Origin: Candidatus Heimdallarchaeota archaeon
GTDB taxonomy: Archaea > Asgardarchaeota > Heimdallarchaeia > Heimdallarchaeales > Kariarchaeaceae
Direction: 5' to 3'
Length of the DNA stretch: 7,851 nucleotides
NCBI GenBank assembly: GCA_029882335.1
Contig: JAOUKW010000186.1
Coordinates: 1-7,851 of the forward strand
The position numbers and the translations under genes are program-made. The notes under the pieces were generated by a model. That model did no database searches, was not told where the DNA came from, and saw nothing but the letters and a program-made list of their open reading frames with translations. Positions 1 through 6,035 of the stretch are shown piece after piece (position 1 is the stretch's first letter; each line of letters opens with the position of its first letter).

Positions 1-1
1 T

Positions 2-277
2 TTATGCGCATGCGGAGAAATCGCAAAAACAGAAGCGAGAATAAAAGTCCACATAGTTAAAAGAAAGTGGGGCAAACTCTACACTGTAATTCGAGGATTA
101 GATCAAAGAGAATTTGACTTGAGAGATCTTTCAACCACGTTAAAAACAAAATTAGCTTGTGGTGGTTCTGTAAAGGGAGATCATATTGAATTACAAGGTA
201 ATCATGAATTTAGGATTTTACAATTACTTGAAAAACTTGGGTTTGATAGTGATACTATCGATTTAGTTAAGAAATAA
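2..277 (+). CDS. Translation initiation factor aIF1 (SUI1 family), 5'-truncated by window edge
   Basis: The frame is open from base 2 to the TAA at 275-277 and gives 91 residues. SUI1/eIF1 features are visible: a Cys pair near the N-terminus of the fragment (LCACGEIAK), a basic strand KRKWGKLYTVIRGLD, then DLRDLSTTLKTKLACGGSVK and the C-terminal core IELQGNH...LLEKLGF. The family is about 100 residues long, so only roughly the first ten are missing to the left. In archaea aIF1 binds the small ribosomal subunit near the P site and helps discriminate correct start codons. The gene converges on Rpo12 with about 95 bp between the stops. The family call is firm; the true start cannot be seen. Confidence 0.93.
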   Translation, partial: LCACGEIAKTEARIKVHIVKRKWGKLYTVIRGLDQREFDLRDLSTTLKTKLACGGSVKGDHIELQGNHEFRILQLLEKLGFDSDTIDLVKK

Positions 278-339
278 TATTCAAGATACTTGTTTTCTCT
301 AAATTAGGATATTTTCATCGATTTTAGTATAGTTCGAGA

Positions 340-371
340 TTATATTCCTACTTTTTGTTGAAAAATAAAAT
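340..371. terminator. T-rich gap between two convergent genes, possible bidirectional terminator
   Basis: The short gap between the two convergent stops has a T run on the + strand (CTTTTTG, 351-357). On the - strand, 370 to 359 reads TTTTATTTTTC. Archaeal RNA polymerase commonly terminates on T runs without a stable hairpin, so each could end the gene reading toward it. This is inferred from composition and position only. Confidence 0.35.
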
Positions 372-524
372 TTATCTTGCACGAATTTTTCTAATAATTT
401 CTGGTCTTGCTTTTTGCAAGGTGCGACTACCACAATGAACACATCTAATACGAGTTCCAGATAACAATTCATTTGGATTCATTACTCTTTTGCACGTGAT
501 ATTTCTGCAAATATAATTTGTCAT
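372..524 (-). CDS. DNA-directed RNA polymerase subunit Rpo12 (RpoP), 50 aa
   Basis: This 50-codon gene runs from ATG at 524 to TAA at 374-372 on the minus strand. It encodes a zinc-ribbon protein with the Rpo12 layout: YICRNITCKRVM, a short spacer NPNELLSGTRI, a second knuckle RCVHCGSRTL, then the diagnostic basic tail KARPEIIRKIRAR ending at the stop. Rpo12 (eukaryotic Rpb12, AC40-associated) is a small structural subunit at the Rpo3/Rpo11 platform of the archaeal polymerase. The length matches the family's 45-60 residues. Oddly, the first Cys pair is C6-x4-C11 rather than the usual CxxC; the second pair, C28-x2-C31, is canonical. A TATA-like box centred about 24 bases upstream supports this ATG and a leaderless message. 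It is too small for many gene finders. Confidence 0.88.
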   Translation of the reverse strand: MTNYICRNITCKRVMNPNELLSGTRIRCVHCGSRTLQKARPEIIRKIRAR

Positions 525-543
525 ATAACTGAATTATCTTTTT

Positions 544-553
544 CTTATATTTA
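544..553 (-). promoter_or_regulatory. TATA box of Rpo12
   Basis: On the minus strand, 553 to 544 reads TAAATATAAG, an archaeal TATA-like element. Its centre lies about 24 bases before the ATG at 524, so the transcription start would fall at or next to the start codon. Confidence 0.5.
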
Positions 554-599
554 GACTTTATTTTTTAGTTACTGTATATCTTAATTATTTTGAAAATTA

Positions 600-2144
600 T
601 TATTCCGTATTTTCATTAAGGACTTCTGTTTCTTCTTTGATTTCTTCCCATGTAATAATTTCAAGAATTAATTCACGAATAATTGAACCAACCTCATCCA
701 TAGAAACTCTGATTTGTTCAGTTGTATCTCTGTCTCTTATAGTAACTGTTTCATCTTTCAATGTATCATAATCAACAGTAATACAGAAAGGAACACCAAC
801 CTCATCATTTCTTGCATATCTCTTACCAATATTACCTGAATTATCATAAATAGCATCAATACCTTGATCTTTCAAATCCCAGTACAGATTTTCTGCAGTT
901 TCATCCATTCCATCTTTTTTCATCAAAGGTGTTATTAATGCTTCCCAAGGTGCAATTGATTTTGGAAACTTAAACCAAGTCCATTCTCTACCTTCTGAAA
1001 TATATGAATTCAAAAGAACTGCATAAACTAATCTATTCAAACCAAAAGAAGGTTCGATAACATGAGGAACAATATTTCCTTTTCCTGGTACATTAATTTG
1101 CATATTTGTTTTTGATTTCTCTGCATGTTTTATAAGGTCGTAATCAGTTCTATATGCAAGTCCAATACACTCAACAATACCAAAAGGAAATTGTATCTCA
1201 AGGTCATAATTTGCCTTTGAATAATGTGCAGTTTGATTTTCCAATAAATGTCTGAACCAAAATTGATCCTCTGAAATACCTAAATCTTGAACAAAAAGTG
1301 ATTCTTTGAACATATAGTAAGCCATATATTGGTTGTGGATGATTTTATCGGTAATTCCTTGTTCCAAGGTCATTTTCTTTGGTTTACCATTTTTCTGTTG
1401 AGCTTCTCGGGTAAGAATTCTAACCTCGAAATCTTTTATATCGTCCCAATAAGTATGATTGTTAATTTCATCTGGGTCTACAAACATCTCAATCTCCATT
1501 TGTTCAAATTCTCGTAATCTTATCAAGAAATTTCTTGGAGATATCTCATTTCTATACGCTTTACCAATTTGAGCAACACCAAAAGGAAGTTTAGCCCTCA
1601 TTGAATGTGATATCCGTCTGAAATTAAGAAATATGTTTTGAGCTGTTTCGGGTCTCAAATAACCCGTCTTATCTGATACTGGTCCAATAGTTGTTGAGAA
1701 CATCATATTAAATTCTCTTGGCATGGTTAACACACCTTTACACGTGTTACATACAATATTTTTTTCCTTTATGATATCAAATAACTCGGCAAGTGATTTA
1801 CCATCAACATTTATACCCACTTGTTCTTCAATTATGTGGTCTGCCCTGAACATTGATTTACAACCTTCACACTGAGTTAAAGGATCATTGAAAGATTCAA
1901 GATGACCTGAAGCTTCAAATACGTTTTCAGGAAGGATTGTTGAACCTGATATTTCATATACATTATTTTCTGCATTTACAAAGGCTTCTTGCCAAAGTTG
2001 AATAATATTCTGACGTATTGATTCACCAACAGGACCGAATTCATAGAACCCAGAAGGGCCATTATAAATTTCCGCTGAAGGAAAGATGATACCTCTTCTT
2101 AAACAAACATCGACAATATCTTCCTGTAGAGATTTTTTTTTCAT
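600..2144 (-). CDS. glyS: Glycyl-tRNA synthetase, class II, archaeal/eukaryotic type
   Basis: The protein has 514 residues if translation begins at the ATG at 2144. It attaches glycine to tRNA-Gly in the cytoplasm and works as a homodimer. Visible parts are an N-terminal catalytic segment (FPSAEIYNGPSGFYEFGPVG, about 21-40), a likely zinc site C92-x2-C95 with C132-x2-C135, LRPETAQ (163-169), class II motif 2 YRNEISPR with REFEQMEIEMF (197-221), and motif 3 EPSFGLNRL (364-372). A C-terminal anticodon-binding domain spans about 395-485 (IAPWEALITPLM, then DNSGNIGKRYARNDEVGVPFCI). The frame stays open upstream to 2207, but those 21 codons (N/C/F/I-rich) do not resemble the family. A TATA-like box at 2170-2178 also puts the transcription start just before 2144, so the shorter form is preferred. 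It is probably transcribed alone. Confidence 0.96.
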   Translation of the reverse strand: MKKKSLQEDIVDVCLRRGIIFPSAEIYNGPSGFYEFGPVGESIRQNIIQLWQEAFVNAENNVYEISGSTILPENVFEASGHLESFNDPLTQCEGCKSMFRADHIIEEQVGINVDGKSLAELFDIIKEKNIVCNTCKGVLTMPREFNMMFSTTIGPVSDKTGYLRPETAQNIFLNFRRISHSMRAKLPFGVAQIGKAYRNEISPRNFLIRLREFEQMEIEMFVDPDEINNHTYWDDIKDFEVRILTREAQQKNGKPKKMTLEQGITDKIIHNQYMAYYMFKESLFVQDLGISEDQFWFRHLLENQTAHYSKANYDLEIQFPFGIVECIGLAYRTDYDLIKHAEKSKTNMQINVPGKGNIVPHVIEPSFGLNRLVYAVLLNSYISEGREWTWFKFPKSIAPWEALITPLMKKDGMDETAENLYWDLKDQGIDAIYDNSGNIGKRYARNDEVGVPFCITVDYDTLKDETVTIRDRDTTEQIRVSMDEVGSIIRELILEIITWEEIKEETEVLNENTE

Positions 2145-2169
2145 TTTAGTCTTATCAGTATTTAATTTT

Positions 2170-2178
2170 CTTATAAAT
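2170..2178 (-). promoter_or_regulatory. TATA box of glycyl-tRNA synthetase
   Basis: Minus-strand sequence from 2178 to 2170 reads ATTTATAAG. Its centre is about 30 bases upstream of the ATG at 2144, which predicts a message with almost no leader and argues against the upstream in-frame ATG at 2207. Confidence 0.5.
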
Positions 2179-2323
2179 AAAAAAATACATAGATTACAGT
2201 TAATCAATTAAAAAATACATATTAAAATCTACAATTACCTGAGTTGATAAATTTCGTATTTTTCAAATAACAGTATTAGTAGGAAGCTTGAACATAACTA
2301 TATCTGGTATAGATTAGAAATGA

Positions 2324-2569
2324 TTATCCTCCACCAGACACCGGGAAAAATGATACCTTTAACCCATCTTCTTTGATTTGATAATCTAGACTTTGATGAA
2401 TACCATTTACCATTATAATCGCAATTTCATCTACGTCATCCAAAAATTTACTGGCTACATATCTTAAAGTATCGTTTTCCTCAACCTCAACCTCAATTCT
2501 ATCTCCAATAGGAGGCTTAGGATCTAGTTTCTCCCTTAACTTGGAGAAAAAACCTACATAAACCTTCAT
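2324..2569 (-). CDS. Ubiquitin-fold sulfur carrier/protein modifier (MoaD/ThiS/SAMP-like) with C-terminal Gly-Gly
   Basis: This 81-residue protein has the beta-grasp pattern of MoaD/ThiS: an N-terminal strand MKVYVGFFSKLREKL, a middle helix (DTLRYVASKFLDD), the conserved strand IIMVNGIHQSLDYQIKEDG, and the C-terminal strand LKVSFFPVSGGG. It ends on glycine at the very C-terminus, as needed for adenylation by an E1-like enzyme. It may deliver sulfur (molybdopterin or tRNA thiolation) or be conjugated to lysines as a SAMP; the sequence alone cannot decide. Its ATG overlaps the stop of the preceding gene by 4 bases (ATGA, 2569-2566), so the two are translationally coupled and probably share a promoter at 2901-2910. 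No E1-like or MoaE-like gene is in the window. Confidence 0.85.
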   Translation of the reverse strand: MKVYVGFFSKLREKLDPKPPIGDRIEVEVEENDTLRYVASKFLDDVDEIAIIMVNGIHQSLDYQIKEDGLKVSFFPVSGGG

Positions 2570-2883
2570 GATGAAACCTCTTGATTTATTCTTTTATTGG
2601 TAATAAATCCATGTCCCTTTAGATGCTGACCACCACAAAGTAAATACATTGTTTTGTCAAATATCGCAATTCTACTTCCAGCATGAGGAATGGCAAATTC
2701 TAAATTTCTAACAACATGATTGACAAACACATCACCCACTTCTTCAGAGCTAATATTCAAACGCTCAAGCAATTGCCCCATAGTTTCTCCTTCAATGAAT
2801 TCTATATCTATACGAGAATCTTCTGTTGGATTTTGATTTTTTGCATATTTTCGTAACTTTCCAAAGAGATGTATATCAATCAT
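2566..2883 (-). CDS. MoaD/ThiS-like ubiquitin-fold protein with internal Gly-Gly and 20-residue C-terminal extension
   Basis: This 105-residue protein has a beta-grasp architecture: MIDIHLFGKLRKYAK, a helix TMGQLLERLNIS, VGDVFVNHVVRNLEFAIP, and SRIAIFDKTMYLLCGGQ. The Gly-Gly sits at residues 84-85, where MoaD/ThiS/SAMP proteins normally stop, but here 20 residues follow (QHLKGHGF through EVSS). An ungapped alignment with the + strand gene at 3064 gives about 43 identities in 89 residues, including the GGQ-x-x-K motif. It lies first in a two-gene unit and overlaps the next gene by 4 bases. A TATA-like box at 2901-2910 fits leaderless transcription from the ATG at 2883. Whether the tail is cleaved to expose Gly-Gly, as in ubiquitin precursors, or the protein has lost conjugation and does something else, is unknown. 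Confidence 0.78.
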   Translation of the reverse strand: MIDIHLFGKLRKYAKNQNPTEDSRIDIEFIEGETMGQLLERLNISSEEVGDVFVNHVVRNLEFAIPHAGSRIAIFDKTMYLLCGGQHLKGHGFITNKRINQEVSS

Positions 2884-2900
2884 AATATCAAATTATTTAG

Positions 2901-2910
2901 AATTTAAATA
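2901..2910 (-). promoter_or_regulatory. TATA box of the two-gene ubiquitin-fold operon
   Basis: Minus-strand sequence from 2910 to 2901 reads TATTTAAATT, centred about 23 bases upstream of the ATG at 2883. This is the spacing expected for a leaderless archaeal transcript. The gap to the divergent gene (2884-3063) is very AT-rich, so other TATA-like strings exist. Confidence 0.42.
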
Positions 2911-3063
2911 ATCTTTTCTAAATTAGAAAGTTTTACTTCATTATTTAATCTAAATAATAAAACTATTTTATCAGTTGAATATATTACTATACTTCATATA
3001 TTATTTATCTTCAGTTCACCTAATTAAGGGAAAATTACTTATTAAGGGTTTTAATAAAAAATT

Positions 3064-3378
3064 ATGTTAAACATACATTTTTATGGAAAACTTAGAAAAT
3101 ATGCAATTGATCCATCACCCACCACAAATTCAATCAAAGAAATAAATTATGTCGAGAATGAAGTAATCGAAGAATTACTGCAACGTCTAAATATTCAGAA
3201 CGATGAGGTAGGAGAGATATTCATTAATCATATAATTGCAGACCTAGAAACTATCATCCCTGCTGATCAAAGTAGAGTTGCCCTCTTTGAAAAAGGAATG
3301 AGATTAATTGATGGAGGTCAGTATATTAAAATGGATAGAAAGATTTTTTCAGTAGCCAAACAAAGGTTTAATCAATAA
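3064..3378 (+). CDS. MoaD/ThiS-like ubiquitin-fold protein, divergent paralogue with internal Gly-Gly
   Basis: This 104-residue protein aligns without gaps to the minus-strand protein at 2566-2883 for its first 89 residues, with about 43 identities. Shared blocks are GKLRKYA, PT, LLxRLNI, DEVG/EEVG, NH, SR-x-A-x-F, and Gly-Gly at 84-85 followed by Gln and, three residues on, Lys. After that the tails differ (here MDRKIFSVAKQRFNQ). The fold call follows from the pattern of the MoaD/ThiS superfamily. The function (sulfur transfer, protein modification or something new) is not visible. It faces away from its paralogue across a 180-bp AT-rich gap. No clear TATA box sits at the expected distance; the best candidate, around 3036-3044, is weak. 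Confidence 0.75.
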   Translation: MLNIHFYGKLRKYAIDPSPTTNSIKEINYVENEVIEELLQRLNIQNDEVGEIFINHIIADLETIIPADQSRVALFEKGMRLIDGGQYIKMDRKIFSVAKQRFNQ

Positions 3379-3853
3379 AATCAATTTATTCACCTATCAT
3401 CCTTTTAAGAAAAATCACAATAACTTCAACCCGTTATACGTGCGATTTATTTATGAAATATTTAATATAAACAATGTTTTTGATTTGTACATCATATTAT
3501 TAACATGAAAACCATATTTTAATTCGGATGATATTTAATGAAGCTGCGAAATAACTTGCAATTACATTTTTTTAAAGGTTTAATACAGAATCACCAAAAG
3601 GATCATTCAATTACCCTAGTAAATTAGGAAACCTGTAAAACCTAATTGTAGGATATATTATTTTGAACACCATCTATTGCATAATGAAAATTAACTATAA
3701 TTTGTCTGGAGTTTAACTAGTACTAACATATCCAAGAATATTTGTAAAGAAAATTAACGTAGTTCCTTATAATTATCCATTCAAACATTATGTGGTTTTT
3801 AAGTAGGTAAAGTTAATAGAGATTGAAACTCATTTAATTTCGGTGTAGGTAAT
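3379..3853. other. Non-coding stretch between the ubiquitin-fold gene and the CRISPR leader region
   Basis: I find no convincing gene or RNA here on either strand; ATGs lead to ORFs of only a few codons. The sequence is strongly AT-rich. Two short stretches resemble parts of the CRISPR repeat (around 3611-3632 and 3814-3829), described separately. It may be decayed coding or old array DNA, or simply a long intergenic region. Confidence 0.5.
3814..3829 (+). repeat. Possible relic of the CRISPR repeat 3' end
   Basis: TAATAGAGATTGAAAC matches the last 15 bases of the array repeat with one inserted A. No recognisable 5' part of the repeat precedes it, and it lies about 360 bp outside the array on the leader side. 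It could be a leftover of an older array edge or a chance match in AT-rich DNA. Confidence 0.25.
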
Positions 3854-4183
3854 ATGACTAATGTAGTGTGCATAAAATTTAATCATAAATTTGATATTAA
3901 TACGAATAGTGAATTAATGATTAGTAAGCTACTGCACTCATTAAATAAGAAAATACTTAATCGAAGGCGATTATTTGATGTTTTGAATGGAATAGAAAAC
4001 TGTAGACAAATAATAGGTTATGTATGGGATTGGCTTAATAACCAATTCGATTCAAGCATGTTACAAATTTACCCCCTAAATTTACAGTCGACAGGTCGGA
4101 GAACCGCGTTTTCCAAGTGGCGAATCTCGCAGTCATTTTTTTCTAGACCATTGATTGGAGGTCTGGAGATGATAAAAACATAA
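3854..4183 (+). CDS. Doubtful hypothetical ORF overlapping the CRISPR leader
   Basis: The frame is open for 109 codons from ATG 3854 and stops three bases before the first CRISPR repeat. I do not recognise the product. The first ~75 residues are Asn/Lys/Leu/Ile-rich and could be protein, for example RRRLFDVLNGIENCRQIIGY and VWDWLNNQF. The last ~35 are translated from the GC-rich, hairpin-rich leader-like segment and have no protein character. No TATA box sits at the usual distance. It could be the decayed front of a gene whose end was replaced when the array formed, or not a gene at all. Confidence 0.18.
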   Translation: MTNVVCIKFNHKFDINTNSELMISKLLHSLNKKILNRRRLFDVLNGIENCRQIIGYVWDWLNNQFDSSMLQIYPLNLQSTGRRTAFSKWRISQSFFSRPLIGGLEMIKT

Positions 4184-4185
4184 CG
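4084..4185 (+). promoter_or_regulatory. Probable CRISPR leader, proximal part
   Basis: The array is read left to right, so its leader must lie just left of 4186. This segment is unlike its surroundings. Positions 4084-4132 are about 57% G+C in otherwise AT-rich DNA. It can form two hairpins: GGAGAAC/GTTTTCC with loop CGC at 4098-4114, one G-T pair, and GCGA/TCGC at 4120-4130. A T run follows (4135-4141), then a third hairpin with arms TCTAGACC (4142-4149) and GGTCTGGA (4160-4167), one mismatch. Such structure could serve spacer integration or transcription, but no factor-binding site is recognised. The upstream limit is unknown. Confidence 0.45.
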
Positions 4186-5599
4186 GTCACAATTGACAAA
4201 TACCTAGTAATAGGATTGAAACATAATCATATGAGCTGTAAATGGTTTTACACCACTACTAGTCACAATTGACAAATACCTAGTAATAGGATTGAAACAG
4301 GTTGAATGTTTCATCACTAATATGTTTAAGTCTTTGTTGTGTCACAATTGACAAATACCTAGTAATAGGATTGAAACATTTGTTAAGGTCGATCCAGTAT
4401 TCCATCTCTCCGTTGGTCACAATTGACAAATACCTAGTAATAGGATTGAAACATACTATAATATAATTATGGACAAACAAAAAGAAATAGTCACAATTGA
4501 CAAATACCTAGTAATAGGATTGAAACATCGGATTTCCCCAATTAATTGAATTCCTAAAAGTTACTAGTCACAATTGACAAATACCTAGTAATAGGATTGA
4601 AACTTTGAAATATTAGATAAATTAACTTCTAGAAAATTATCTGTCACAATTGACAAATACCTAGTAATAGGATTGAAACCCCATTCAAATTCTTGACATC
4701 CAGAACTACCTTCACGAGTCACAATTGACAAATACCTAGTAATAGGATTGAAACTGGGTTTTTTCATCTGATTTGTCTTGTTCTTTTTTTGGAAGTCACA
4801 ATTGACAAATACCTAGTAATAGGATTGAAACACATTGTGGGTTAGTGTCTTGGTTTGCTTAACGATATAAAAGTCACAATTGACAAATACCTAGTAATAG
4901 GATTGAAACTTCCTAGGCTGATTACAGTCATGAGTATTAAAAATGAAGTCATCAAATAAGTCACAATTGACAAATACCTAGTAATAGGATTGAAACAATC
5001 GTGTATTGAAATCTCCCGTTGAATTGGGTTACGTCACAATTGACAAATACCTAGTAATAGGATTGAAACGAAGGTGCATGTGCTCTAACTATTACTTCAA
5101 ACTCTAAGTCACAATTGACAAATACCTAGTAATAGGATTGAAACGATCATTATAGCTCTATGAATTTCCCGGTATCGATGAGTAGTCACAATTGACAAAT
5201 ACCTAGTAATAGGATTGAAACTCATTATTTGCATGATTTGTTTAAATTCATCCTTGGAAACGTCACAATTGACAAATACCTAGTAATAGGATTGAAACAG
5301 CGTTCACTGGAACGTATTTTTTGCCGTTCCATTGCAGTCACAATTGACAAATACCTAGTAATAGGATTGAAACTTGTATTAATAATCATCTATTGTGAAG
5401 TTATTTACTAAAGTCACAATTGACAAATACCTAGTAATAGGATTGAAACAGTTTATAAAAATTAGGTGGGTTATATTCTCCAATATGTCACAATTGACAA
5501 ATACCTAGTAATAGGATTGAAACTTTTTCCACAAATTGTACCTGTACATGTACTCCCCATCTGTCACAATTGACAAATACCTAGTAATAGGATTGAAAC
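4186..5599 (+). CRISPR. CRISPR array, leader-proximal block: 19 repeats, 18 spacers
   Basis: Nineteen identical 37-bp repeats start GTCACAATTGAC and end GATTGAAAC. The centre contains CCTA-GTAA-TAGG, a 4-bp stem that can form in the crRNA precursor. The terminal ATTGAAAC would be the 8-nt 5' tag left by a Cas6-type cut, typical of archaeal type I and III systems; the subtype cannot be assigned without cas genes, and none are in the window. Spacers are 36-42 nt except spacer 10 (4910-4959), which is 50 nt. Transcription is inferred on the + strand because of the repeat 3' end and the decayed repeat at the far right. Spacer 16 (5374-5412) matches the DNA that interrupts the array. The last repeat (5563-5599) is followed by foreign sequence. 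Confidence 0.99.
5374..5412 (+). other. Spacer 16, matching the insert within the same array
   Basis: This 39-nt spacer is the reverse complement of 6036-6074 at 36 of 39 positions. Spacer positions 9-39 (5382-5412) are an unbroken 31-base match, and identity ends exactly at the spacer/repeat boundary. The three differences are at spacer positions 3, 5 and 8. Confidence 0.95.
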
Positions 5600-5639
5600 G
5601 TTCTGCTTCTATAGTTATATGATGCAGGAAGATTGTGTT

Positions 5640-5680
5640 AAATTTTTCACAAAACAAGATCCTTTTTTGTGATCAAATTT
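5640..5680. repeat. Imperfect inverted repeat at the left end of the insert
   Basis: TCACAAAA (5647-5654) and TTTTGTGA (5665-5672) are perfect complements with a 10-nt loop. Outside them AAATTT (5640-5645) can pair with AAATTT (5675-5680) across a small internal loop. The hairpin lies just upstream of the TATA box of the inserted ORF. It could be an operator or an end structure of the element. Confidence 0.5.
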
Positions 5681-5688
5681 ACACAAAC

Positions 5689-5696
5689 TTTATATC
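5689..5696 (+). promoter_or_regulatory. TATA box of the ORF inserted in the array
   Basis: TTTATATC matches the archaeal TATA consensus closely. Its centre is about 26 bases upstream of the ATG at 5719, so transcription would begin at or beside that codon. This is the same leaderless arrangement as the housekeeping genes in this window. Confidence 0.5.
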
Positions 5697-5718
5697 TTTC
5701 ATTACTCAATATAATTTA

Positions 5719-6021
5719 ATGTTAATATTTATGTTACCAGTAAAGAATTATAATATTGATTATGATTTATTTAAAGAACAAGTAGATATAGATTTTAATT
5801 TATATTCAAAAATCACACCATTGATGATTAATAAAAAACTTGTACATTTCATTGTATTAGAAATGAGAGATAAAAGATCCTTTCGCAAACTTTTGAAAAA
5901 GTTTGGTTTAAGATTAGCCTCATGCTATGCTATTGAGAGATCAAATACTTATACAAGTTGGAGAAATTATCACTGTGAACGTGCAGATAATCATGAATGT
6001 TCATTAAGAGGACTGAACTAA
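5719..6021 (+). CDS. Unknown 100-aa protein encoded within the CRISPR interruption
   Basis: I do not recognise this protein. The frame is open from 5635, but the TATA box at 5689-5696 points to the ATG at 5719 (or 5731). The product has 100 residues and is basic in the middle (DKRSFRKLLKKFGLRL, about 51-66). Its C-terminal part could bind a metal through H85, C86, H92 and C94 (YHCERADNHEC). There is no signal peptide or clear membrane segment. After the TAA at 6019-6021 the same frame continues for 31 more codons to TAA at 6115-6117 with protein-like sequence (FTIDDYKEKMQEIHEILEV), so the gene may be an older, longer one cut by a nonsense mutation. Spacer 16 is complementary to this downstream part of the message. 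It could be a viral gene, an element accessory gene or a decayed transposase. Confidence 0.5.
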   Translation: MLIFMLPVKNYNIDYDLFKEQVDIDFNLYSKITPLMINKKLVHFIVLEMRDKRSFRKLLKKFGLRLASCYAIERSNTYTSWRNYHCERADNHECSLRGLN

Positions 6022-6035
6022 GTAAACTCAATAAA

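Noticed and set aside
1329..1517. 62-codon plus-strand ORF
   Set aside because: It is antisense to the conserved core of glycyl-tRNA synthetase and has no independent support.
2145..2207. N-terminal extension of glycyl-tRNA synthetase to the upstream ATG
   Set aside because: The extra 21 residues do not look like the family, and the TATA box at 2170-2178 lies inside this stretch, so the message would start after it.
4084..4135. tRNA-like fragment suggested by GCGAATCTCGC
   Set aside because: No anticodon arm, D-arm or acceptor stem can be built around it, so a tRNA call is unsupported.
4280..4767. Minus-strand ORFs repeating FNPITRYLSIVT
   Set aside because: They are translations of the CRISPR repeat in reverse. 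The recurring peptide is just the 37-bp unit read through spacers.
5229..5411. Plus-strand ORF with repeated VTIDKYLVIGLK
   Set aside because: It lies wholly within array repeats and spacers, and the peptide is the repeat in forward translation.
5635..5718. Longer start for the inserted ORF
   Set aside because: The upstream codons cover the hairpin and TATA box; the promoter geometry favours the ATG at 5719.
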